This document shows, one piece after another, positions 8,942-17,611 of a stretch of 64,000 bases of DNA. Each line of letters begins with the position of its first letter. Within the stretch, counting starts at the first letter, position 1. This stretch comes from Enterococcus mundtii (GTDB lineage: Bacteria > Bacillota > Bacilli > Lactobacillales > Enterococcaceae), in NCBI RefSeq assembly GCF_002947535.1, contig NZ_PUAP01000027.1, positions 171,802 to 235,801 on the forward strand, given 5' to 3'. The notes below the pieces were generated by a model. It saw nothing but the letters and a program-made list of their open reading frames with translations. It was not told where the DNA came from and searched no databases. The position numbers and the translations under genes were made by a program.

Positions 8942-9304
8942 ATGTTTAGTGAAACGTTGGTCCATTTATTGGAATGGCTGATTGCGATTTTGAATGTGTT
9001 CTCAATTTTAGTCTTGCTTGTTGGGATCTTTTTAGTTTTGAAAAATTTAATGATGGATCGTCCGTTGATCAAAGATTATCCGATGCGTAATCGTCGGAAT
9101 GCAGATGCTCGAAAATTACTTGCTAGCTATATTTTGTTGAGTTTAGAGGTGCTTGTCGTGGCAGATATCATTGAATCTGTGATCAAACCGACTTGGTCTG
9201 ATATTTTGAAATTGGCATTGATCATCATTATACGTACGATCATCTCCTATTTTTTGAATTTGGAAATAGCGAGTCATGTATCGCATGAAAGAAGGGAAGT
9301 TTAG
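8942..9304 (+). CDS. DUF1622 family membrane protein (first of a tandem pair)
   Basis: A 120-residue protein with three hydrophobic segments (about residues 10-35, 57-76 and 85-105). The DUF1622 hallmark SYILLSLEVLVVADIIESVIKPT is present in the middle, with the conserved IRTIISYFLNLEI near the end. Function of the family is unknown. Its stop codon overlaps the GTG start of a paralogous gene by one base, so the two are translationally coupled. Confidence 0.8.
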   Translation: MFSETLVHLLEWLIAILNVFSILVLLVGIFLVLKNLMMDRPLIKDYPMRNRRNADARKLLASYILLSLEVLVVADIIESVIKPTWSDILKLALIIIIRTIISYFLNLEIASHVSHERREV

Positions 9305-9660
9305 TGGAGAATAGTTGGATGACACTTCTTTATCCATACCTTGAATGGTTAGTCTTGATTTTAGATGTTTTTGCCATCGTGATCTTATTATGGGGAGGGT
9401 TTCTCTCAATCAAAGATTTTTTGAAAGATGCCTTGAATCAATCTTTTAAACAGAATGAACGGGTCCATCAAAATAACGGCATCAAAAAAATGCTAGGTGG
9501 GTATATCTTGTTGAGTTTAGAGATATTGATTTCTGCTGGGATCATTGAGTCGATCATCAAGCCGACATTACAAGATATTTTTCAATTAGCCGCATTAGTC
9601 GTGATTCGTACGATCATCTCTTATTTCTTGAATAAAGAAATCGGTCCAGCGGATGTCTAA
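9304..9660 (+). CDS. DUF1622 family membrane protein (second of a tandem pair)
   Basis: A 118-residue paralogue of the preceding gene. It shares the YILLSLEILISAGIIESIIKPT-type core and IRTIISYFLN. It starts with GTG inside the stop of the upstream gene (TAGTG), with AAGGGA 9 bp before. Two copies side by side with overlapping ends suggest a local duplication and possibly a two-subunit membrane complex. It is followed by a long inverted repeat that acts as the operon end. Confidence 0.78.
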   Translation: MENSWMTLLYPYLEWLVLILDVFAIVILLWGGFLSIKDFLKDALNQSFKQNERVHQNNGIKKMLGGYILLSLEILISAGIIESIIKPTLQDIFQLAALVVIRTIISYFLNKEIGPADV

Positions 9661-9688
9661 ATTCAATGGTCAAACTAAGAGAATGAAG

Positions 9689-9797
9689 CTGTGACAGAAG
9701 ATATTAGCTCAAAAATAAGCGTCAAATCTCAAAAATTTGGATAAAAATTTTTGAGATTTAGCGCTTATTTTTCATAGGAGTTGCACACTTCCAGAGC
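9689..9797. repeat. Dispersed hairpin element / terminator
   Basis: Outer arms GTGACAGAAG ... TTAGCTC and GAGTTGCACACTTC enclose a strong inner hairpin (AAAAATAAGCG, then CAAATCTCAAAAAT paired with ATTTTTGAGATTT, then GCGCTTATTTTT). The outer arms match other elements in this window at 42934, 48781 and the 27.6-28.2 kb array. It separates the converging DUF1622 and srl operons and probably terminates both. Confidence 0.75.
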
Positions 9798-9846
9798 GAT
9801 TTCCTAATGATTATGATTTAAAACTGGACTTTCCAGTCAGTGTGGA

Positions 9847-10842
9847 TCAATACAATCCAAAACTAGCTAACCAAGCCAAGATCACTGCTAAAGGACCAGT
9901 TAACAGTCGAGAGAAAAGAACAGCAGGTACGCCAATCTCAACTGTATAAGGCTCTGCTTCGGCAAGGGTTAAACCGACTGGTGTGAAATCTGCACCTGCT
10001 TGAGAGTTGATGGCAAAAAGTGCAGGCAGAGCCATGGCAGGAGCAATCGTTCCTTTGCCAATTTCCACACCGAGCAATACACCAACGACTTGAGCAATGA
10101 CTGCTCCGGGACCTAGAACTGGTGATAACACAGGGATCGAACAAATCAGAGAAAGGATGACTAAACCGACGACACTGCCGGATAAAGGTTTCACGCCACT
10201 TGCGATGATATCACCGATTCCTGTGTAGTTGATAATTCCTACCAACATACTGACAAATGCCATAAAGGGTAGAATATTTTTTATGACGATATCAATCGTA
10301 TCACGACCTGCTTGATAGAAAATCCCAACGACGTTCCCGACGGATCGACCAAGTTTATTGATGAGACCTAAAAAACCGCCTTGTGTTTCAGCGACCTTAG
10401 CTTTTGCCTCAGTCACTTGTTCTTTTTTCGTAGGTTCAGCTTCTGTTACTGGTTCTATACGAGTTGCAGCTTCTTCGCCAGCGATCGCGATGTCTTCTAG
10501 TGTGACACCTGAAACGAAGTTCTTTTCGTTGATAAATTTCATTAATGGACCAGAAGGTGTTGTCGGATGTAGATTAACAGTCATCACATTCAACTTTGGA
10601 TAAACACCACAACGAGCTGTTCCTCCACAGTCGACAACTGCGCAAATCATTTTTTCAGGTTCAACTTTTTCTTTAAACCCATCAACTGCCTCAACATCTA
10701 GCAATTCAGCGATTTTTTGCGCAACCGGATGGATACCTCCACCGGTGACTGAAGCAACGACAGTTTTTTCGCTGGTTGGTTGTAAGGTCAATGGGCCACC
10801 CCACCCTTTAGTACCTGGACTGACAATGACTTTATTGGACAT
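9847..10842 (-). CDS. srlE: PTS glucitol/sorbitol-family EIIB(C) subunit
   Basis: A 331-residue protein. The N-terminal EIIB domain carries the phosphorylatable cysteine region [14 protein letters not shown] near residues 70-80. A charged linker (about 125-150) leads to a membrane C2-domain with [16 protein letters not shown] and [18 protein letters not shown]. This is the SrlE/GutE type of the glucitol PTS, working with SrlA (EIIC), SrlB (EIIA) and the GutM accessory protein. Here EIIA is encoded 8 kb away at the end of the divergent operon. The true substrate may differ from sorbitol, because no sorbitol-6-phosphate dehydrogenase is present in the locus. Confidence 0.92.
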   Translation of the reverse strand: MSNKVIVSPGTKGWGGPLTLQPTSEKTVVASVTGGGIHPVAQKIAELLDVEAVDGFKEKVEPEKMICAVVDCGGTARCGVYPKLNVMTVNLHPTTPSGPLMKFINEKNFVSGVTLEDIAIAGEEAATRIEPVTEAEPTKKEQVTEAKAKVAETQGGFLGLINKLGRSVGNVVGIFYQAGRDTIDIVIKNILPFMAFVSMLVGIINYTGIGDIIASGVKPLSGSVVGLVILSLICSIPVLSPVLGPGAVIAQVVGVLLGVEIGKGTIAPAMALPALFAINSQAGADFTPVGLTLAEAEPYTVEIGVPAVLFSRLLTGPLAVILAWLASFGLY

Positions 10843-10868
10843 AACTTTTCCTCCCTTTCGATGACAGT

Positions 10869-11390
10869 TTATTCAGCCGTTTCTTTCCACATGATTTTTG
10901 TCAATAATTCTGTAACGATTCCGCGGATCGTAATGACGACCATTCCCACTAAAAAGTAGCGGACGGCTAAAGGCATGACGGATAGACCTAATGTGGTCAA
11001 TCCTGAAGCAATCCCAGTCCAGACAAATAGTTCACCAGCATTTGCGTGGGGAAATAGACCAGTGATCGGGTGGACTAATGAAACAGCAGAATCGTAGAAA
11101 GCGGGTTTTTGTTTCTCTTTTAAGAAACGTCCAAAAGAATAACACATTGGATTGGTCAAGAAGAAAACAGCTAATAGAGGAAAGATGCTATAACGTAAAA
11201 GGATGTTTTTCGTACAAAATTGTGCGAATGACGATACACGCTCTTCACCAACCAGAGCGATGAGGGCATTAACAAATGTCAATAAAACTACTAAAGTTGG
11301 CAGGATACCGGTGATCAATCCCATCAAGTTCTCTCCACCAGCATCAAAAACTCCAATAAAATTTTCTGCAATCGATACTAAAAAATCCAT
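10869..11390 (-). CDS. srlA: PTS glucitol/sorbitol-family EIIC subunit
   Basis: A 173-residue membrane protein of the SrlA/GutA family. It begins [26 protein letters not shown] and has the family segment [22 protein letters not shown] followed by [17 protein letters not shown]. It has four to five membrane helices. Length agrees with the family (about 180). Its ATG overlaps the gutM stop (TAATG), and srlE follows after 26 bp, so the three genes form one unit. Confidence 0.92.
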   Translation of the reverse strand: MDFLVSIAENFIGVFDAGGENLMGLITGILPTLVVLLTFVNALIALVGEERVSSFAQFCTKNILLRYSIFPLLAVFFLTNPMCYSFGRFLKEKQKPAFYDSAVSLVHPITGLFPHANAGELFVWTGIASGLTTLGLSVMPLAVRYFLVGMVVITIRGIVTELLTKIMWKETAE

Positions 11391-11782
11391 TAAACTACCT
11401 CCAGTCTATTTTTTTCCATTTGGATCAATTGAAGTGCTTGGTCAAATGCTGCTTTTCTTTGCTTATTAGAAAGTAAGTTAAATGTTTCGTTTGTTTTCTT
11501 TCCAATAAACTCTTTTTTCTCTTTGAATCTGGCAAATATTGTGACACCTGACATTTCCCTACAGGATAAGATAAGGCCATTTTGATCTGTCACTAATAAA
11601 AGAATCACGCCTCTTCCTAAATTAAACTTCGCTTTAGCTATGCCTACGCCTAAAAAACCAGTGTGGCGCTTTTTGATTTCATTCAATTCTTTACGGTAGT
11701 TGATATGCTGCAAATAAGATAATAGGATCTGGATCACCCAACATGCAGCGAGCAAGAAAACAAGTGATTTATATTGGAACAT
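11390..11782 (-). CDS. srlM: GutM/SrlM-type glucitol operon accessory protein
   Basis: A 130-residue protein with an N-terminal membrane helix (about residues 5-24). The GutM core follows: GFLGVGIAKAKFNLGRGVILLL and then SGVTIFARFKE. In Escherichia coli GutM activates glucitol operon expression; here it is more likely a PTS accessory protein, because gutM genes routinely travel with srlA/E in Firmicutes. It is the first gene of the minus-strand srl unit, with AGGAAAGGAG upstream and a cre-like site in its leader. Confidence 0.85.
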   Translation of the reverse strand: MFQYKSLVFLLAACWVIQILLSYLQHINYRKELNEIKKRHTGFLGVGIAKAKFNLGRGVILLLVTDQNGLILSCREMSGVTIFARFKEKKEFIGKKTNETFNLLSNKQRKAAFDQALQLIQMEKNRLEVV

Positions 11783-11809
11783 AAGTGGAACTCCTTTCCT
11801 GTTGTTATT

Positions 11810-11823
11810 TGTAAGCGCTTTAT
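11810..11823. promoter_or_regulatory. cre-like site in the srlM leader
   Basis: TGTAAGCGCTTTAT matches the catabolite-responsive element TGWNANCGNTNWCA at 12 of 14 positions. It lies about 30 bp before the srlM start codon, where CcpA binding would block transcription. Confidence 0.6.
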
Positions 11824-11866
11824 ATTTAAAATACTAAATTGCAGAATTACGAAAGTCAACCATTTA

Positions 11867-11908
11867 TTCACATATTCTTTATTATGGAACAAATGTGAAC
11901 TTTGTGAA
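11867..11908. promoter_or_regulatory. candidate operator of the SorC-type regulator
   Basis: An inverted repeat TTCACAT ... ATGTGAA with perfect 7-bp arms and 19-bp spacing, plus a second overlapping TTGTGAA. It is placed in the middle of the 264-bp divergent region between srlM and the oxidoreductase operon. No other strong palindrome is present there, so it is the best candidate for regulator binding. This is inferred from position only. Confidence 0.4.
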
Positions 11909-11956
11909 TTTTGAGGAACATTAGGTAAAGATGAGAGTGTGCACTTCTAATTTTAA

Positions 11957-11994
11957 TGTAAGCGTTGACAATCGGTTGTTAAACATTTTACTAT
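11957..11994 (+). promoter_or_regulatory. cre site overlapping the -35 box of the catabolic operon
   Basis: TGTAAGCGTTGACA (11957-11970) is a perfect match to TGWNANCGNTNWCA. Its last six bases are also a perfect -35 box, TTGACA, followed after 18 bp by a weak -10 (TACTAT). CcpA bound here would exclude RNA polymerase, so the operon is expected to be strongly glucose-repressed. Confidence 0.75.
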
Positions 11995-12046
11995 TGAATT
12001 GTATCAAATGTTACGTCAAGTATATTTTGTTAAAGGAGAGCTGAGA

Positions 12047-13288
12047 ATGACTATTTATCAACAATTATTAGAAAGAGAGAACCAAGGAGCGCCAATAAAA
12101 ATAGGGGTGATCGGTGCCGGTCAAATGGGCTTTGGGATGATTGCACAGATCGCAACGATCCCTGGAATGGCTGTCACAGGCATCAGTGATATCCGACTAG
12201 ATTTTGCACAAAGTGCGGCAGCGGCTTATAAAGCTTCAAGTACGAATCAACATAAAATTTTAACAGTCACTGATTTTAAAGAAGTTATTTATTCAGATGA
12301 TGTTGAAGTGATTGTTGATGCAACAGGGGTACCAGAAGTAGGGGCAAAAATTGCGATGGAAACCTTGGTTGCTAAGAAACATTTAGTACTCTTGAATGTT
12401 GAAATCGATATTACAGTAGGTTCTTTGATGCACAAACTTTATCAGACCGCTAATTTAGTTTATACGGGGTCGGATGGTGATGAACCAGCTGCGACAACTG
12501 AACTCTTTGAATTTGCTAAATCAATGGGGATGGAAGTATTAGTCGCAGGAAAAGGGAAAAATAATAAGCTGAATATTTCTGCTAATCCAGATACATGCCG
12601 TGAAGAAGCATTGAAGAAAAAAATGGCGCCTCATATGTTAGCGGCGTTTAAAGACGGCACAAAAACAATGGCAGAGATGAACTTATTGTCGAATGCGATC
12701 GGTTTTGTACCTGATAAAGTTGGGATGCATGGAATCGCTGGGGATCAAAACTCAGTAGTCAAAGATTTGGACATTAAAGAAAATGGTGGAATCCTTGATA
12801 AATTTGGTGTAGTCGAATATGTCGACGGTTTGGCACCTGGTGTGTTTGTCATCGTAAAAGGCCAAAATGACGGAGTGAAGCATGAATTGAATTATTTGAT
12901 GCAAAAAGAAGGCGACCATCATCTATTGTATCGACCTTTCCACTTAGCAAGTTTAGAAACTCCTATCACGATTGCTAAAGCTGTTTTACGAAATGATCAT
13001 GCGATCGTTCCTCTTGGAGCACCTATTTCAGAAACTGTCGCAGTGGCTAAAAAGACGATCAACCAAGGGGAGCGCCTGGATGGAATCGGTGGTTATAGTG
13101 TTCGTGGTGTTCTAGAAACTCATGTCGACATGGTCAGCGAAGGGCATATCCCGATTGGTTTGATCTCAGGCGAAGTCGTAGCGAAACGCACGATCAAAGA
13201 AGGTACTTTTATTACAGAAGATGATGTGGAATTAGATCAATCGACGACAGTCTGGAAGCTTAGAAAGTTACAGGATAGCATGTTTTAA
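12047..13288 (+). CDS. DRL-like / SAF-domain NAD(P)-dependent oxidoreductase
   Basis: A 413-residue protein. The N-terminal Rossmann domain has GVIGAGQMGFGMIAQIA and SDDVEVIVDATG. A homoserine-dehydrogenase-like catalytic domain follows (VYTGSDGDEPAATTELFEFA, GKGKNNKLN). The C-terminal SAF domain ends GEVVAKRTIKEGTFITEDDV. This layout is that of the DXR-like (DRL) family, whose Brucella member interconverts 1-deoxyxylulose 5-phosphate and methylerythritol 4-phosphate; other members have unknown substrates. It heads an operon with a SorC regulator, an acetoin-type dehydrogenase complex and a PTS EIIA, so it probably acts on the phosphorylated product of that PTS. The start at 12047 has AAAGGAG 8 bp upstream; the longer frame from 11999 has none. 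Confidence 0.8.
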   Translation: MTIYQQLLERENQGAPIKIGVIGAGQMGFGMIAQIATIPGMAVTGISDIRLDFAQSAAAAYKASSTNQHKILTVTDFKEVIYSDDVEVIVDATGVPEVGAKIAMETLVAKKHLVLLNVEIDITVGSLMHKLYQTANLVYTGSDGDEPAATTELFEFAKSMGMEVLVAGKGKNNKLNISANPDTCREEALKKKMAPHMLAAFKDGTKTMAEMNLLSNAIGFVPDKVGMHGIAGDQNSVVKDLDIKENGGILDKFGVVEYVDGLAPGVFVIVKGQNDGVKHELNYLMQKEGDHHLLYRPFHLASLETPITIAKAVLRNDHAIVPLGAPISETVAVAKKTINQGERLDGIGGYSVRGVLETHVDMVSEGHIPIGLISGEVVAKRTIKEGTFITEDDVELDQSTTVWKLRKLQDSMF

Positions 13289-13371
13289 TCGTTGATTTTG
13301 AAATAAGTCACCATTTTGAAGTGTGTTAAAATCAATAGTAATCAAGCATCTATACTATTGGAGGGATTCAA

Positions 13372-14325
13372 ATGGGGTATTCAGATGACAAGCGCTTATT
13401 AGTGGAACTCGCATCTATGTATTATAACGAAGGAGCAAAGCAAGAAGAAATTGCTAAAAAATTTAGTATCAGCCGCTCACTTGTGTCGAAATATCTGGCA
13501 AAAGCACGTAGTTTAGGCTTAGTAGAAATCATTATCCACGATGATTTGATTCATCCATTTCAACGGTTGGAACAAAAGATCCAAAAAAAATATCAATTGA
13601 AAGAGGTCATTTGTGTCCATTCGATTGGAGAAGAATCACTAAACAAAAGACTAGGGATCGCGACTGCTAGATATCTTTCTAGAATCATCAAAGCGGATAT
13701 GACGATTGCTATCTCAGCAGGCACGACGCTTCATGAAGCCGCAGTGATTTTTTCGGTAAAAAACCATCTATCGAATGTTCGTTTTATTCCGATGGTAGGA
13801 GGATTAGGTCGAGAGCATGTTAGTTTGCAATCCAATGTGATTTGCGAGTTGCTTGCCAATAAATGTGGTGGGATCGCGCTGGAATTACATGCACCGATCA
13901 CTGTGGATTCAGCGGAAGCCAAACAAGTCTTTTTAAGTCAATCCTTTATCAAGAACGTATTAGAAGAAGCTAAAAATGCCGATATTTCCTTGGTTGGGAT
14001 AGGTGGCACGCCTGTCTATTCCACAATGACCAAAGCTTATTTAGCGAAAGAGGATGGGATGAAAGTCGATTTTACCAACGGTGAAATCATTGGTGATATT
14101 TGTTATAACTTCATCAACGAAGAAGGCTCTGTAGTAGACTGCGAATGGAATAAACGTGTGTTGTCACTCGAAGTAGCTGATTTAAAGAAAATTCCATTGA
14201 AAATTGCTGCTGCTGGAGGAAAAGATAAAGTGAAAGGGATCAACGCAGCTTTGACGAATCATTTGGTCGATGTGTTGATCATTGATGAAGATACTGCGAA
14301 ATTTCTTTTGAATGAATATATCTGA
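13372..14325 (+). CDS. SorC-family sugar-phosphate-responsive transcriptional regulator
   Basis: A 317-residue regulator. The N-terminal helix-turn-helix is AKKFSISRSLVSKYLAKAR (about residues 25-45). The C-terminal SorC effector domain is related to sugar-phosphate isomerases, with TIAISAGTTLHEAA, LVGIGGTP and a final IPLKIAAAGGKDKVKGINAAL. Such proteins sense a phosphorylated sugar or polyol. It is the second gene of the operon, preceded by its own GGAGGG site, and is the natural regulator of both divergent units. Confidence 0.88.
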   Translation: MGYSDDKRLLVELASMYYNEGAKQEEIAKKFSISRSLVSKYLAKARSLGLVEIIIHDDLIHPFQRLEQKIQKKYQLKEVICVHSIGEESLNKRLGIATARYLSRIIKADMTIAISAGTTLHEAAVIFSVKNHLSNVRFIPMVGGLGREHVSLQSNVICELLANKCGGIALELHAPITVDSAEAKQVFLSQSFIKNVLEEAKNADISLVGIGGTPVYSTMTKAYLAKEDGMKVDFTNGEIIGDICYNFINEEGSVVDCEWNKRVLSLEVADLKKIPLKIAAAGGKDKVKGINAALTNHLVDVLIIDEDTAKFLLNEYI

Positions 14326-14378
14326 TCCCTATAGGCGAAATCTATATGTGTTTTAGGCAAAACAAAAGGAGAAAATAC

Positions 14379-15380
14379 ATGGAAAAAAATAAATCTATGT
14401 CTATTGAAAATAGTGCGAATCTTGCAGATGAAGAGTTGAAAGATATTTTTTATAAAATGTGGGAGATTCGTTTTTTTGACGAAAAGGTAGATGAGCTTTT
14501 TGCACGTGGACTGATCCATGGCACCACACATTTAGCCGTAGGACAAGAAGCAACAGCTGCGGGAAGCGGAGCGGTGTTAAGAAAAACAGATTGGATCACT
14601 TCTACTCACCGAGGTCATGGTCATACGATTGCTAAAGGCACCAATGTGAATGAAATGATGGCAGAGTTATTTGGCCGAACCACTGGTACGAATAATGGCA
14701 AAGGCGGCTCTATGCATATTGCAGATCTAGATACCGGAAACTTAGGCGCCAATGGCATTGTTGGCGGTGGTTATCCGATTGCTGTAGGTGCCGCATTATC
14801 TTCAAAAATGAAGAAAACAAACCAAGTTGCCTTATCTTATGGAGGAGACGGTTCGACGAATGAAGGGAGCTTCCATGAAGCGTTGAACTTGGCTGCGATC
14901 TGGGATCTGCCTGTTGTCTTCTTTATTGAAAATAATAAATATGGGATGAGCGGACCAATTGAAAAAATGACAAGAGTCCAAAACTTATCCGAGCGGGCAA
15001 AAGCGTATGGCATCGAAGGTGTGACAATTGACGGAAATGATTTACTCGAAGTGATTGAAACGACCCATCGGGCGGTAGAAAAAGCACGCCGTGGTGAAGG
15101 ACCGACTCTGATCGAAGCATTGACGTATCGTTGGAAAGGTCATTCAAAATCAGATGCTAAAAAATATCGCACGAAACAAGAAGAAGAACAGTGGCGAACA
15201 GAAAGAGATCCAATCGAGCGAACCAAGAAAACGTTGGTTGCTGCGGGTATCTTCACTGATGAAGAAGCTGAGGAAATCAAAAAACAGGCAAAACAGTCGA
15301 TCATTGATGCAGTGAAATTTGGAGAAACAAGTCCAATGGTTGCGGTTGAAACGATGTATGAAGATGTTTATGCAGAGTAG
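14379..15380 (+). CDS. TPP-dependent dehydrogenase E1 alpha subunit (acetoin/pyruvate type)
   Basis: A 333-residue E1 alpha. The thiamine diphosphate motif runs from GDGSTNEG to FFIENN. The conserved STHRGHGHTIAKG and GKGGSMHIAD stretches are those of acetoin dehydrogenase AcoA more than of pyruvate dehydrogenase PdhA. The complex would transfer an acetyl-level unit from a 2-oxo or 2-hydroxy-ketone substrate to lipoate. ATG at 14379 has AAAGGAG 8 bp upstream. It is followed 9 bp later by E1 beta. Substrate is open: acetoin, pyruvate or, as proposed here, 1-deoxyxylulose 5-phosphate. Confidence 0.9.
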   Translation: MEKNKSMSIENSANLADEELKDIFYKMWEIRFFDEKVDELFARGLIHGTTHLAVGQEATAAGSGAVLRKTDWITSTHRGHGHTIAKGTNVNEMMAELFGRTTGTNNGKGGSMHIADLDTGNLGANGIVGGGYPIAVGAALSSKMKKTNQVALSYGGDGSTNEGSFHEALNLAAIWDLPVVFFIENNKYGMSGPIEKMTRVQNLSERAKAYGIEGVTIDGNDLLEVIETTHRAVEKARRGEGPTLIEALTYRWKGHSKSDAKKYRTKQEEEQWRTERDPIERTKKTLVAAGIFTDEEAEEIKKQAKQSIIDAVKFGETSPMVAVETMYEDVYAE

Positions 15381-15389
15381 GAGGAAGTC

Positions 15390-16373
15390 ATGAGAGAAAT
15401 TACTTATGCAGAAGCTGTGAAAGAAGCACTTTCTGAAGCAATGAGAGAAAACGAAGATGTATTTATGTTAGGTGAAGATATCGGGATTTATGGAGGCGCT
15501 TTCGGAGTGACTCGTGGAATGGTCGAAGAATTTGGTGAGGAGCGTATACGTTCTACACCTATTTCAGAGTCAGCCATCGCAGGTGCGGCTGTTGGCTCAG
15601 CTATGACCGGCATGAGGCCGATCTTTGAGATCCAATTCTCTGATTTTATTACGATCGCATTGGATCAAATCGTGAACCAAGCGGCAAAAATCCGCTACAT
15701 GTATGGTGGCAAGGCAAGAATTCCTTTAGTGATGAGAACCCCAGGTGGTTCAGGAACCGGCGCAGCTGCCCAACATTCACAAAGTTTAGAAAATTGGACG
15801 GCTCATATCCCAGGATTGAAAGTGATCCAACCGGCAACAGCGTATGATGCAAAAGGGTTATTACATGCAGCGATCGAAGACGATAATCCAGTCATGTTTT
15901 ATGAACATAAATTATGTTATCGGACAACTTCAGATGTGCCAGCAGAAAAATACACGATCCCGATCGGAGTAGCAGATATTAAAGAAGTTGGAACGGATAT
16001 CACGGTGGTGGCAACAGGGATCATGGTTCATAAAGCAATCGAAGCTGCCAAAATTTTGCAAGAAAAAAAGATCAGTATTGAAGTGGTCGATCCACGGACA
16101 TTGGTACCGTTAGACAAAAAAACAATCACTAATTCAGTGATGAAGACTGGACGTGCGGTCGTTGTGACAGAATCGGTGAAGCGAAGTGGCTTTAGTGCAG
16201 AATTGGCAAGTGTGATCGCAGAAAGTGAATCTTTTGATTTCTTAGATGCACCGATCGTGCGTTTAGCAGGCGCGGAGATCCCAATGCCATACCATCCTGA
16301 ATTAGAGAAAAAAGCAGTGCCACAAGTAGCAGATATTGTGGAAGCTTGTGAAAAGCTGATGGCAAAAAAATAG
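15390..16373 (+). CDS. TPP-dependent dehydrogenase E1 beta subunit
   Basis: A 327-residue E1 beta. It begins [20 protein letters not shown], with the TPP-binding glutamate region [17 protein letters not shown], the potassium-site and [17 protein letters not shown] loop, and a transketolase C-domain with DPRTLVPLD. Length is normal. Nine bp separate it from E1 alpha and 14 bp from E2, each with an AGGAGG-like site. It forms the alpha2-beta2 E1 heterotetramer with the preceding gene product. Confidence 0.92.
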   Translation: MREITYAEAVKEALSEAMRENEDVFMLGEDIGIYGGAFGVTRGMVEEFGEERIRSTPISESAIAGAAVGSAMTGMRPIFEIQFSDFITIALDQIVNQAAKIRYMYGGKARIPLVMRTPGGSGTGAAAQHSQSLENWTAHIPGLKVIQPATAYDAKGLLHAAIEDDNPVMFYEHKLCYRTTSDVPAEKYTIPIGVADIKEVGTDITVVATGIMVHKAIEAAKILQEKKISIEVVDPRTLVPLDKKTITNSVMKTGRAVVVTESVKRSGFSAELASVIAESESFDFLDAPIVRLAGAEIPMPYHPELEKKAVPQVADIVEACEKLMAKK

Positions 16374-16387
16374 GAAGGCGGTAGAAT

Positions 16388-17596
16388 ATGGCTCATGAAG
16401 TTTTGATGCCTAAACTAAGTTCAACGATGGCAGAAGGCACAATTACAATGTGGCTGAAAAAGGAAGGAGAAGCCATTGCAATTGGCGATCCAATCTTTGA
16501 AGTGATGACAGATAAAATAGCCATCGAAGTAGAAGCATATGAAGAAGGCTACTTACTAAAGAGATATTTGCAAGATGGGGAAAGCGCACCAGTCAATTCG
16601 ATCATCGCTTATATTGGTGAACAAAATGAAGAAGTGCCGTTACAAATGCCTGATTCCAAAGAGGAAGCAACGGTAGAGACTCCTACGGAAGAAGTAACTT
16701 CAACACAAGTAGAAGAGTCTGTACCCGCAGCCTTAGGAATAAATACCATCCGGGCGACACCATCTGCAAGACGTCTTGCAAGAGAAAGAGACATTCCATT
16801 AGCAGATGTGACAGGAACAGGGCCTAAAGGTCGCATCCATCTGAGTGATGTCAAAAATTTCACTCCTAAACAAGAACAAGCTGTTCAGGAAAAGGCAATT
16901 GAAAGTAATCTTATTCCTTGGAAGCCACTACGTAAAGCAATTGCTGATAAAATGGTCGCTAGCAAAACGACTATTCCTCATGTAACGATGACAGCTGAAG
17001 TTGATTTGACGAAAGTCGTTGAATTACGTCAACAACTATTACCAATGATCGAGCAGAAAACCAACGAACGTATTTCTTATCTGGAGATTTTTGCCAAGGC
17101 GGCGATGATTGCTTTGAAAGACTTTCCAATATTCAACGCCCACGCATTAGAGGAAGGTATCGCGGTGTTTCCAAACATTCATTTGGGGATTGCAGTGGCT
17201 TTAGAAGATGGTTTAGTTGTTCCAGTCATCCAATCAGCAGAACAACTAGGGTTAGCTGATTTGACAACAGCAATCAAAGAAAAAACGAAGAAGGCACGAG
17301 AAGGCAACTTGACGAATGCAGAGATGAGTGGCGGTACATTTACGATCAGCTCTTTGGGACGATCAAAAGTCAAACAGTTCAACCCGATTATCAACAAACC
17401 TGAAGTGGCGATTTTAGGGGTTGGTGGCATGTATGAGAAGGTGGTATTTGACTCAACATTGAATGAAGTAACAAATCGTTCAGTCGTAGAATTAAGCTTG
17501 TCGTTTGATCATCGTGTAGTAGATGGCGCACCAGCATCAGCGTTTCTTACACAAATCGTCACGTTATTGGAAAATCCTCTTGGGTTTTTATTGTAG
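16388..17596 (+). CDS. dihydrolipoyl acyltransferase E2 component
   Basis: A 402-residue E2 with one lipoyl domain (lipoyl lysine Lys43 in TDKIAIE). An acidic linker leads to a peripheral-subunit-binding domain (RATPSARRLARERDI ... GPKGRI, about residues 120-155). The catalytic acyltransferase domain ends with SFDHRVVDGAPAS, which carries the HxxxDG active site. It forms the core of the complex and transfers the acetyl group to CoA. One lipoyl domain and the operon place suit an acetoin-type complex. Confidence 0.93.
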   Translation: MAHEVLMPKLSSTMAEGTITMWLKKEGEAIAIGDPIFEVMTDKIAIEVEAYEEGYLLKRYLQDGESAPVNSIIAYIGEQNEEVPLQMPDSKEEATVETPTEEVTSTQVEESVPAALGINTIRATPSARRLARERDIPLADVTGTGPKGRIHLSDVKNFTPKQEQAVQEKAIESNLIPWKPLRKAIADKMVASKTTIPHVTMTAEVDLTKVVELRQQLLPMIEQKTNERISYLEIFAKAAMIALKDFPIFNAHALEEGIAVFPNIHLGIAVALEDGLVVPVIQSAEQLGLADLTTAIKEKTKKAREGNLTNAEMSGGTFTISSLGRSKVKQFNPIINKPEVAILGVGGMYEKVVFDSTLNEVTNRSVVELSLSFDHRVVDGAPASAFLTQIVTLLENPLGFLL

Positions 17597-17611
17597 GAAT
17601 TGGAGGAATAT

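Noticed and set aside
9847..11782. Ordinary sorbitol utilisation operon
   Set aside because: No sorbitol-6-phosphate dehydrogenase or gutR is present, while a dehydrogenase complex and DRL-like enzyme are linked to the PTS.
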